Assembly (NCBI GenBank): GCA_913009215.1
Contig: CAJVXG010000043.1
Location: 1 to 10,411 of the forward strand
DNA from: an uncultured Gammaproteobacteria bacterium
GTDB taxonomy: Bacteria; Pseudomonadota; Gammaproteobacteria; Acidiferrobacterales; CAJVXG01
Length of the DNA stretch: 10,411 nt
Reading direction: 5' to 3'
Shown: one piece after another, positions 1 through 5,690 of the stretch
Numbering within the stretch: position 1 is the first letter of the stretch
How the letters are laid out: the number at the start of each line of letters is the position of its first letter
Made by a program: the position numbers and the translations under genes
The notes under the pieces: model-generated
Seen by the model: only the letters and a program-made list of their open reading frames with translations
What the model was told of the DNA's origin: nothing
Databases searched by the model: none

Positions 1-15
1 ACCCGTTACGTTCTT

Positions 16-43
16 TTGTACCTGCTCAGGCGGGTTATATTTA
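16..43 (+). promoter_or_regulatory. possible sigma70 promoter of tRNA-Arg
   Basis: TTGTAC at 16-21 is a fair -35 hexamer. After a 16-base spacer, TATTTA at 38-43 could serve as the -10, which would start transcription about 10 bases before the tRNA. The -10 is weak and alternative AT-rich hexamers overlap it, so this is only a candidate. The window begins 15 bases further upstream, so other promoters cannot be excluded. Confidence 0.3.
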
Positions 44-61
44 TCAGCAGGAACATATTTC

Positions 62-138
62 GCCCCGGTAGCTCAGTTGGATAGAGCAGCCGCCTCCTAA
101 GCGGCAGGTCGGACGTTCGAATCGTCTCCGGGGCACCA
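62..138 (+). tRNA. tRNA-Arg (anticodon CCT)
   Basis: A complete cloverleaf can be folded by eye. The acceptor stem is GCCCCGG/CCGGGGC. The D arm is GCTC/GAGC with loop AGTTGGATA. The anticodon stem is GCCGC/GCGGC around loop CTCCTAA, giving anticodon CCT, which reads the Arg codon AGG. The variable loop is AGGTC. The T arm is GGACG/CGTCT around TTCGAAT and includes one G-T pair. The discriminator base is A at 135 and CCA at 136-138 is encoded in the DNA. The gene is 77 nt with CCA. Genes for this isoacceptor are known integration sites for genomic islands, but core ccm genes follow directly here, so nothing has inserted on this side. Confidence 0.97.
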
Positions 139-159
139 CTCAAATTATTGCTGAACGAC

Positions 160-168
160 TGTTATAAT
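160..168 (+). promoter_or_regulatory. extended -10 promoter of the ccm operon
   Basis: TGTTATAAT at 160-168 is a perfect TGN-TATAAT extended -10 element. The -35 position 17 bases upstream (140-145, TCAAAT) is poor, but an extended -10 can compensate for that. Transcription would begin near 175, leaving a leader of about 20 bases with GGAG at 185-188 before the ccmA TTG start. This placement argues against translation starting at the TTG at 148, which would lie upstream of the transcription start. tRNA read-through is an alternative source of transcript, since no terminator was seen between the tRNA and ccmA. Confidence 0.55.
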
Positions 169-195
169 CACCCATTCTTGATCTGGAGCCAGCAC

Positions 196-807
196 TTGTT
201 AGAAGTCCGCAACCTTGAATGCGCCCGCGGGGACCGAACCCTGTTCAGCGATCTTTCATTCTCCCTCCATGCCGGCCAATTACTACACATTGTTGGTAGC
301 AACGGCTGCGGTAAAACCACATTACTGCGCACCGTGTGCGGGTTAACGCAGCCACAGGCTGGCCATGTCCTGTGGCAGGATACCGATATAGATGAATTGC
401 GCGAAGACTACTACCAGCAACTGGCTCATATCGGTCACCTCAATGGCATCAACGGCGAACTCAGCGCACTGGAAAATCTCAGCTTCCACGCCAACATCTG
501 GACCGGCCGGCGTCACCACAATTACGACAATATCCTGCAGCAAGTTGGCCTGTCGCGGGTGGCGCGACTGCCAACCAAGCTGCTGTCCCAGGGCCAGAAG
601 CGGCGGGTGGCGCTGGCCAGATTACTGACCAGTACCGCACCACTTTGGGTGCTCGATGAACCACTAACGGCACTGGATGTCGCCACGGTCGACTTTATCC
701 ATGAACGTCTGAACGAACACATTAGTAATAATGGCATGGTGATTATGACCTCACATCAGACGTTGTCATTTGAGGTCGATATTATCCAGACCATCGAGCT
801 GAATTAA
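196..807 (+). CDS. ccmA: CcmA, heme export ABC transporter ATP-binding subunit
   Basis: CcmA is the cytoplasmic ATPase of CcmAB. It pairs with CcmB and uses ATP hydrolysis to release holo-CcmE from CcmC/CcmD during System I cytochrome c maturation. ABC motifs are in order: Walker A GSNGCGKT (residues 34-41), signature LSQGQKRR (130-137, with Q for the usual second G), Walker B LWVLDEP (150-156) and switch His 188 in TSHQ. The product of 203 residues is close to the E. coli protein. I chose the TTG at 196 because MLEVRNLEC aligns with the E. coli start, GGAG lies seven bases upstream, and the promoter candidate lies between the longer TTG start at 148 and this one. It is first in the ccmABC-(ccmD-like)-ccmE operon; ccmB starts four bases after the stop. 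Confidence 0.95.
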   Translation: MLEVRNLECARGDRTLFSDLSFSLHAGQLLHIVGSNGCGKTTLLRTVCGLTQPQAGHVLWQDTDIDELREDYYQQLAHIGHLNGINGELSALENLSFHANIWTGRRHHNYDNILQQVGLSRVARLPTKLLSQGQKRRVALARLLTSTAPLWVLDEPLTALDVATVDFIHERLNEHISNNGMVIMTSHQTLSFEVDIIQTIELN

Positions 808-811
808 GAAT

Positions 812-1480
812 ATGTTTGCTGCGTTCCTGAATATCATCAAACGCGACGTCACTATTGCCTTGCGTCGTCGTGGCGATATCCTGGTGCCATTGATGTTCTT
901 TGCCATTGTTGTGGCACTGTTCCCGCTCGGCGTCGGGCCGGAAACAACACTACTAAAAACAATAGCGCCCGGCATCCTCTGGGTCGCCGCCCTGCTCGCC
1001 ACCATGTTGTCCATAGGCCGCATGTTTCGCGACGACTACCAGGATGGCACCCTGGAGCAATGGCTGCTGGCGCCACAACCGCTGGTAGTGCTGGTATTGG
1101 CCAAGATTTGCGCCCACTGGATACTAACCGGCCTGCCCCTGATACTGGTCAGCCCGATACTGGCGATCCAGCTGCATCTGCCGCTATCGGCTATACCCAT
1201 GCTAATGCTGACTCTATTACTGGGCACACCCATACTCAGCTTTCTGGGCGCCATCGGCAGCGCCCTGACCCTGGGGGTCCGCGGTAGTGGCGTACTGGTT
1301 TCGTTACTGGTACTGCCGTTGTATACTCCCGTGCTCATTTTTGGCGCCAGTGCGCTAACGGCCAGCATAGTTGGTGATCCCGTAGCCGGTCATTTGTATC
1401 TGTTGGCCGCTGGTGTGGTAATGGTATTGACCCTCGCCCCCTGGGCTATCGCCGGGGCCTTGCGGGTCTCTCTGGATTGA
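812..1480 (+). CDS. ccmB: CcmB, heme exporter membrane subunit
   Basis: This is the integral inner-membrane partner of CcmA in the CcmABCD complex. The 222-residue product matches the family length (about 220) and aligns with E. coli CcmB throughout, including LFPLGVGPE, APGILWVAALL, FRDDYQDGTLEQ and LAKICAHWILTGLPL. About six hydrophobic segments are visible. The FRDDYQDGTLEQ stretch is the conserved cytoplasmic loop expected to contact CcmA. The ATG at 812 follows the ccmA stop by four bases, and ccmC begins just after the ccmB stop, so translation is probably coupled along the operon. The ribosome binding site is weak (AAGAA overlapping the ccmA stop). Nothing appears truncated. Confidence 0.95.
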   Translation: MFAAFLNIIKRDVTIALRRRGDILVPLMFFAIVVALFPLGVGPETTLLKTIAPGILWVAALLATMLSIGRMFRDDYQDGTLEQWLLAPQPLVVLVLAKICAHWILTGLPLILVSPILAIQLHLPLSAIPMLMLTLLLGTPILSFLGAIGSALTLGVRGSGVLVSLLVLPLYTPVLIFGASALTASIVGDPVAGHLYLLAAGVVMVLTLAPWAIAGALRVSLD

Positions 1481-1482
1481 AC

Positions 1483-2229
1483 ATGTTTATATACAAGTAC
1501 GCTGCCCCCCGAAACTTCTATCGACTGGCCGGATTCCTGGTGCCGGTATTTGCCGTACTGACCGTAGTGTTACTGGCCGTCGGCCTCTACATGGGCTTCT
1601 TTGTATCGCCACCGGATTATGAACAGGGCGAAACCGTACGCATCATGTTTATCCACGTCCCCGCTGCCTGGATGTCGATGTTTATTTATGCCGTCATGGC
1701 CACCTCCGGCGCCGCGGGCCTGATCTGGAAAACCAAAATAGCGCATATCTTTGCTGCCGCCTCGGCGCCTGTTGGCACCGTCTTTACCGTCATCGCCCTG
1801 ATTACCGGATCGCTGTGGGGGGCGCCGATGTGGGGCACCTGGTGGGAATGGACCGACGCCCGCCTGACCTCGGAACTATTTCTACTGTTTCTGTTTTTTG
1901 GTTACATGGCGCTGCGCGCCAGCATTGACGACCCACGACGGGCCGATCGCGCCGCCGCCATCCTCGCCGTCGTCGGTATTGTTGACCTGCCGATTATTCA
2001 TTTCTCGGTAGAGTGGTGGAACACCCTGCACCAACCGGCATCGGTAGGCAAGATCGGACGACCATCGATTCACAGCAGTATGCTAATCCCGCTGCTAAGC
2101 ATGGCACTGGCCTTCAATACCTATTTCCTGGCCAGTGTGCTGATTCGGGCACGCACCATAATTCTGACCCGCGAATACAATAAACGCTGGGTTACGGAAT
2201 TACTGAACCGTCGGCGCAACCCGTCATGA
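1483..2229 (+). CDS. ccmC: CcmC, heme handling protein with altered WWD motif
   Basis: CcmC presents heme to CcmE at the periplasmic face of the inner membrane. The product has 248 residues, about six membrane segments, and both conserved periplasmic histidines: His58 in FIHVPAA and His183 in WWNTLHQ, matching E. coli His60 and His184. The tryptophan-rich WWD motif reads WGTWWEWTDARLT (residues 117-129). As I recall E. coli CcmC it is WGTWWVWDARLT, so one Thr appears inserted between the last Trp and Asp. The His-to-His distance is also one residue longer, which supports a real insertion. I chose ATG 1483, two bases after the ccmB stop and near GGA at 1474-1476. A TTG at 1477 is in frame but overlaps ccmB. 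The stop overlaps the next gene by ATGA. Confidence 0.95.
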   Translation: MFIYKYAAPRNFYRLAGFLVPVFAVLTVVLLAVGLYMGFFVSPPDYEQGETVRIMFIHVPAAWMSMFIYAVMATSGAAGLIWKTKIAHIFAAASAPVGTVFTVIALITGSLWGAPMWGTWWEWTDARLTSELFLLFLFFGYMALRASIDDPRRADRAAAILAVVGIVDLPIIHFSVEWWNTLHQPASVGKIGRPSIHSSMLIPLLSMALAFNTYFLASVLIRARTIILTREYNKRWVTELLNRRRNPS

Positions 2230-2714
2230 GCACAGCAAGTAAAACCGGCGTTGCTGTCATTATCGTCGTCATGATCGGGGCCATAATGGCGGCGGCCGTC
2301 ATGGGCTTCTCTGCCCGGTTTTATTTGCCCGCAGAGGCACAGAACCTGAACTTGACCGGGAATATCACTATTAAGGTTGGCGGCCAGGTGCAACCGACAT
2401 CTCTCAGGGTGCGCAAAAAGAAATCATTAATCCGCTTCACCTTGCTGGACAAAGAACAGCAAATCAAGGTTCGTTACACTGGCAAGAAACCGCAGTTCCT
2501 TGAAGAGGGCAAGTTCATCGTTGCCGTCGGCGCCATGAAAAACAAGACCCTGCAGGCCACCAGTCTACGGGACCATTATTATTTCTTCTATATTCTCGCG
2601 GCCTACCTGGTGGCCACCCTGGTCCTGGGTCTGGACCTGCTGATGGCTATCCTGAAGAATCATGCCATCATGATACAATTACAAACCACCTTACCTCGGG
2701 AAACTTCTGATTAA
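2226..2714 (+). CDS. CcmE-like OB-fold protein with CcmD-like C-terminal segment
   Basis: This 162-residue gene occupies the ccmD position between ccmC (ATGA overlap) and ccmE (one-base gap). Residues 8-32 form an N-terminal membrane anchor. Residues 41-115 resemble the CcmE OB domain of the next gene: IKVGGQV against IRIGGMI, then a TG..P....EG pattern, then KTLQATSL against KTFKATRVL. The CcmE heme-binding HxxxY tail is not preserved; His117 sits about one residue off and runs straight into a second membrane segment (119-142). That segment, YYFFYILAAY then NHAIMIQL, resembles the CcmD pattern GGYAFYVWLAYG and HRAILRxL. No separate ccmD ORF exists here. The predicted topology (N-in, OB domain periplasmic, C-in) suits both families. 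An in-frame ATG at 2535 could give a free 59-residue CcmD-like protein, but I see no Shine-Dalgarno for it. The function as CcmD is inferred. Confidence 0.75.
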   Translation: MSTASKTGVAVIIVVMIGAIMAAAVMGFSARFYLPAEAQNLNLTGNITIKVGGQVQPTSLRVRKKKSLIRFTLLDKEQQIKVRYTGKKPQFLEEGKFIVAVGAMKNKTLQATSLRDHYYFFYILAAYLVATLVLGLDLLMAILKNHAIMIQLQTTLPRETSD

Positions 2715-2715
2715 T

Positions 2716-3183
2716 ATGAGAGCAAAACATAAACGAATTATGGCCATTATTATTAGCGGCGTTATCGGCCTCATCGTCGTCGTGCTGCTGGTGATGAATG
2801 CCATGCGCAGCAATATTGTCCACTTTTTCACCCCGACCGATGTCTATGAAGGCAAGGTCAATATCAAGAACAAGATACGCATCGGCGGTATGATCAAGAA
2901 AGGGACGTTAAAGCGCAGCAAGACCGGACTGGCAGCGACTTTTGTCGTCACCGACCACAATAAGGAAGTACGGGTAAACTCCACCGGCATCCTGCCCAAC
3001 CTGATCCGTGACGGCCAGGGCGTCGTCGCCGAAGGACAGCTACAGGCAGACAAGACCTTCAAGGCCACGCGCGTGTTGGCCAAACACAACGAAGAATACA
3101 TGCCCCCCGAAGTCGCCGATGCCCTGAAGAAAGGCAAAAAGAAAGCGGGCATGTCGATGTCGACCCTGGTAGACAGCAAATAG
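2716..3183 (+). CDS. ccmE: CcmE, periplasmic heme chaperone
   Basis: CcmE binds heme covalently through a histidine and carries it from CcmC to the CcmF/CcmH ligation complex. The 155-residue product has an N-terminal anchor (about residues 8-29), an OB-fold domain beginning near 33 (NIVHFFTPTDV, IRIGGMI), the family pattern GILPNLIRDGQGVVAEG, and the heme-binding segment LAKHNEEYMPPEV with His124 and Tyr128 in the HxxxY arrangement. The C-terminus is lysine-rich and probably flexible. This is the intact copy; the preceding gene looks like a diverged relative lacking this tail. It is the last gene of the operon: ccmF, ccmG and ccmH do not follow, unlike the common single-operon layout. Confidence 0.96.
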   Translation: MRAKHKRIMAIIISGVIGLIVVVLLVMNAMRSNIVHFFTPTDVYEGKVNIKNKIRIGGMIKKGTLKRSKTGLAATFVVTDHNKEVRVNSTGILPNLIRDGQGVVAEGQLQADKTFKATRVLAKHNEEYMPPEVADALKKGKKKAGMSMSTLVDSK

Positions 3184-3188
3184 CAGTT

Positions 3189-3211
3189 TTGTCCACAGTC
3201 TCTGTGGATAA
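3189..3211. repeat. palindrome of two opposed DnaA-box-like 9-mers
   Basis: TCCACAG (3192-3198) and CTGTGGA (3202-3208) are a perfect 7-bp inverted repeat around TCT. The right arm read on the minus strand (3211-3203) is TTATCCACA, an exact consensus DnaA box. The left arm, TTGTCCACA at 3189-3197, differs from it at one base. It lies in the 157-base space between the convergent ccmE and lptG genes. No T-run follows on either strand, so it does not look like an intrinsic terminator. A DnaA role is inference; chance is possible. I see nothing else well supported in 3184-3340. Confidence 0.4.
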
Positions 3212-3340
3212 GCCTGTGTGCAATTACCGAATCAGGAATGTTTAATCGCCACCAGCGCCACCAAAAGTAACTGAGCAGTTTTTAATCAGTGGCCCTGTGA
3301 TAACAGTCAAGAACAACCAGCTGGCAGCACCCAATAGAGC

Positions 3341-4414
3341 CTAGCGCACGAGGCGTCGCAACAATAGCAACGCCACACACAAAAACAGGACTATAGGCGC
3401 CAGGGCGCCGAGAAAAGGGGGTACCCCGGCAACTACGGCGAACAGGCCAACTCCGCGGCTGATAATGACAAAGCCCAGCCCCAGCATGATGCCAATAAAC
3501 ACACGTTGTCCCATACCGCCGCTGCGTATTTGGCCAAACACAAAGGGCATGGCCAGCAGGATCATCACCGCAATGGCTATTGGCATAAATACCTTATTCC
3601 AGAATACCAGCCTGTAACGATCGGTATTTTGTTTGTTCTTTTGCAAATGCCGGATATAGCGATACAGATGGACAATGGACATGCTCTCCGGCCTTAATGC
3701 AAATACGCGCATGACATCCGGGGCAATACCCACATCCCACGGTTGCTGCTTGCTGCGTTTTAACACCACCCTGTCCCTGCCCATGCTGGTATCCACCACA
3801 TTAATCAATTGCCACTGATTATCTTTATAGATCGCCTTATCGGCACGGCGCTGTATGCGCAAACGTCCCTCGGTATCGAATTCAAAAATGGTGACCTTCA
3901 ACAACGACTCATCCGGCAACACATCGCCGATATTGATAAACGCCCACTTGTCGCGTAACCAGATACCGGAACCCTTGCGATGCAAGCCGGTATTCAGCGC
4001 CTCGGCCCGGGTTCGATGCGCCCCCTGGTCACTGGCCGGAACAATGAATTCTCCGAATAACATGCCCACTGCGACCAGAACCAGCCCTATCTTGAACACT
4101 GAACCAATGAGGCGTATCACAGACACACCGGCCGCACGGATCACAATCAGCTCCGAGTTCAACGCCAGCGCCGACAGACCGGTAATGGCGCCCAGCAGAC
4201 TAACGACAGGGAAAATATCGTACAACTTGCGTGGCAGGCTCAGGATGACGAACTTGATCAACACCCAGATAGTGAACTGGCCCTTGCCCAGGTCTGACAG
4301 GCTATTGAGCACAAGAAAAAATGTCAGCAGGGCCAGCAACACTGCAAGTATAATCGTGGTGCTGAGCAATATGCTGCGGCCGATATAGCGATCAAGTTGA
4401 TTGAACAATATCAT
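3341..4414 (-). CDS. lptG: LptG, LPS export ABC transporter permease
   Basis: LptG pairs with LptF and the LptB ATPase to extract LPS from the inner membrane and push it onto the LptC-LptA bridge. The 357 residues fit the family (E. coli about 360). The start LDRYIGRSI matches the LptG N-terminus. Three hydrophobic segments lie in residues 15-125, with the conserved SELIVIRAAGVS (87-98) between them, the region that couples to LptB. A periplasmic beta-jellyroll domain follows (about 130-265), and three membrane segments end the protein. The ATG overlaps the lptF stop by ATGA, so the two are translationally coupled. The gene ends convergent to ccmE with no strong terminator visible. Confidence 0.95.
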   Translation of the reverse strand: MILFNQLDRYIGRSILLSTTIILAVLLALLTFFLVLNSLSDLGKGQFTIWVLIKFVILSLPRKLYDIFPVVSLLGAITGLSALALNSELIVIRAAGVSVIRLIGSVFKIGLVLVAVGMLFGEFIVPASDQGAHRTRAEALNTGLHRKGSGIWLRDKWAFINIGDVLPDESLLKVTIFEFDTEGRLRIQRRADKAIYKDNQWQLINVVDTSMGRDRVVLKRSKQQPWDVGIAPDVMRVFALRPESMSIVHLYRYIRHLQKNKQNTDRYRLVFWNKVFMPIAIAVMILLAMPFVFGQIRSGGMGQRVFIGIMLGLGFVIISRGVGLFAVVAGVPPFLGALAPIVLFLCVALLLLRRLVR

Positions 4415-5505
4415 CGCTTACGCCATTCCGGGAGTGATAACAGGGGTTTATTCTGGTTACGCAGTAGCAAAAAGTAGAGCGCCAGCGCCGCCATAAAAAT
4501 ATGCACCCACCACAAACCGGCCCACTCCACCATGCGGCCCTGCTTGATCAGGGACTGGCCCAGACCCAGCAAATTGGAGTAAATAAAATACAACAGGATG
4601 GCCATAAACACACTGGCGAAACGACCCCGCCTTGAGTCCGTAAACGACATCACCAGGGCAAACACGGCGAGGATCAATACCATAATCGGCTTGGCCATAC
4701 GCCAATGCCACTCGGCACGATGTGCCGCCGTTTTACCCTTCATAATGACCGTGCTCGGCAGGCTCGACGATTTCTTCGACAGGAAACGATCCTTTCTCGG
4801 TTGCATGCGTATTTCGTAACTATCAAAAATGATTTCGCCATAACGCTGCCGGTCCAACTGCTCTTCATAGATACGGCCTTGCTTCAGGACAATAAAGCGG
4901 TCCCCTGTTTTTTTATCAGTGCGGCGATAACCCGACTTTGCCAGCAACACGCTGGTCTTGCCCGGCTCAATAGAACGCAAAAATATAGTTTGCAAAGGAT
5001 TCTTGCTCTTGGAAATTTTTTCGACATAAAAGATACGCTTGCCCTTGCCGGATTCAGTAAAAACCCCGGGGGTGATGCCACTGATTTTCTGGTGCTTGCC
5101 GCTTTCGCCTTTTATACGCTCGACGCCATGAGCGGCCTTCGGTGTCAGGTAAAATGAGAGAACGGCAACAACAAGAATAAAAATGGCGGACAAAATCAGT
5201 ATCGGTCGTAACAGGGACAACACACCGATACCGCAGGCGGCCAACACGGTCATCTCGTTGTCCCGGTACCAGCGGCCGAGTGTGATAATCAGTCCGATGT
5301 AGAGCGACAGCGGAATCAACACATCCAGTTTGACCAGCAGTTGCAGTCCCAGCAAAAGCCAGACCGCTTCGCTGCTGTAATCGCCGGCCGCGGCCTTACC
5401 CATCAGCTTGGTCAGGGTCAGAAACATAAACAATACCAGCAGCACGGTAACAACAGCGATGGCGCTACTGCTTGCTTCCCGATACAAGGCACGGTGAATA
5501 ATCAT
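4411..5505 (-). CDS. lptF: LptF, LPS export ABC transporter permease
   Basis: LptF is the partner of LptG in the LptB2FG transporter. From the chosen ATG the protein has 364 residues, close to E. coli LptF (366), and starts MIIHRALYREA, aligning with MIIIRYLVRET. Membrane segments fall at about 15-33, 50-75 and 97-120. The conserved RDNEMTVLAACGI (81-93) marks the LptB-contacting region. The periplasmic jellyroll domain spans about 130-275 and three membrane segments follow. A longer in-frame reading from the TTG at 5571 adds 22 residues, but its strong GGAGGGG lies after that codon, not before it. The chosen ATG has only a weak AGG six bases upstream, and a short out-of-frame leader ORF ends on it (see separate entry). 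It is divergent from pepA. Confidence 0.94.
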   Translation of the reverse strand: MIIHRALYREASSSAIAVVTVLLVLFMFLTLTKLMGKAAAGDYSSEAVWLLLGLQLLVKLDVLIPLSLYIGLIITLGRWYRDNEMTVLAACGIGVLSLLRPILILSAIFILVVAVLSFYLTPKAAHGVERIKGESGKHQKISGITPGVFTESGKGKRIFYVEKISKSKNPLQTIFLRSIEPGKTSVLLAKSGYRRTDKKTGDRFIVLKQGRIYEEQLDRQRYGEIIFDSYEIRMQPRKDRFLSKKSSSLPSTVIMKGKTAAHRAEWHWRMAKPIMVLILAVFALVMSFTDSRRGRFASVFMAILLYFIYSNLLGLGQSLIKQGRMVEWAGLWWVHIFMAALALYFLLLRNQNKPLLSLPEWRKR

Positions 5506-5558
5506 GCCCGGCCTGGCAATAACTTGATCAAAAGTGGCATTTTCCTGCAGAAACCCAA
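5502..5558 (-). CDS. possible 18-codon leader ORF coupled to lptF
   Basis: GGAGGGG at 5569-5563 is the best Shine-Dalgarno sequence upstream of lptF, but no lptF-frame start codon sits at a suitable distance. A TTG at 5558, six bases after GGAGG and in another frame, opens an 18-codon ORF (MGFCRKMPLLIKLLPGRA) whose TGA overlaps the lptF ATG as ATGA. An in-frame ATG six codons in, preceded by AGGA, is an alternative start. This suggests a leader peptide that delivers ribosomes to lptF. The ORF is short enough to occur by chance; the support is only the Shine-Dalgarno spacing and the exact stop/start overlap. Confidence 0.35.
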   Translation of the reverse strand: MGFCRKMPLLIKLLPGRA

Positions 5559-5596
5559 GAATCCCCTCCAATTACAAAGAATGACCTAGGAATATG

Positions 5597-5634
5597 ACCC
5601 AACATACTGTTTAATATTAAAGAATTACTTGGGT
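5597..5634. promoter_or_regulatory. nested dyad in the lptF/pepA divergent region
   Basis: ACCCAA (5597-5602) and TTGGGT (5629-5634) are exact inverted copies. The 12-base perfect palindrome TTTAATATTAAA (5610-5621) lies exactly midway: both share the axis between 5615 and 5616. Of 19 base pairs across the axis, 14 are complementary. The right arm coincides with the proposed -35 of pepA, so a dimeric regulator bound here could affect both pepA and lptF. No known operator was recognised. An operator role is inference; AT-rich promoter DNA can form palindromes by chance. Confidence 0.4.
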
Positions 5635-5657
5635 TCAGGCCCTGTTTTTTATATTAT
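5629..5657 (+). promoter_or_regulatory. likely sigma70 promoter of pepA
   Basis: TTGGGT at 5629-5634 is followed by a 17-base spacer and TATTAT at 5652-5657, which matches five of six bases of TATAAT. Transcription would start near 5664, leaving a leader of about 27 bases before the pepA ATG at 5691. The -35 matches only its TTG half, so activity may be modest or regulated, and it overlaps the right arm of the dyad centred at 5615/5616. Confidence 0.5.
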
Positions 5658-5690
5658 CTCACAGCAACCGGTATAAGAATGCAGCATAAC

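Noticed and set aside
62..138. tRNA-Arg(CCT) as an occupied island attachment site
   Set aside because: No integrase, direct repeat of the tRNA 3' end or foreign gene block is present; core ccm genes follow immediately.
148..195. Longer CcmA start at TTG 148
   Set aside because: It lies upstream of the likely transcription start set by the TATAAT at 163-168. The added 16 residues do not align with CcmA, and GGAG fits the TTG at 196.
3269..3283. AACT-GAGC-AGTT followed by a T-run, as a ccm or lptG terminator
   Set aside because: The stem is only four base pairs and AT-rich, too weak to call a terminator.
3296..3304. TGTGATAAC as a further DnaA box
   Set aside because: It lacks the ninth base of the TTATNCACA spacing, so it is not a DnaA box.
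5506..5571. LptF N-terminal extension from TTG 5571
   Set aside because: The GGAGGGG follows that codon instead of preceding it. LptF homology begins at MIIHRALYRE, and the shorter protein matches the family length.
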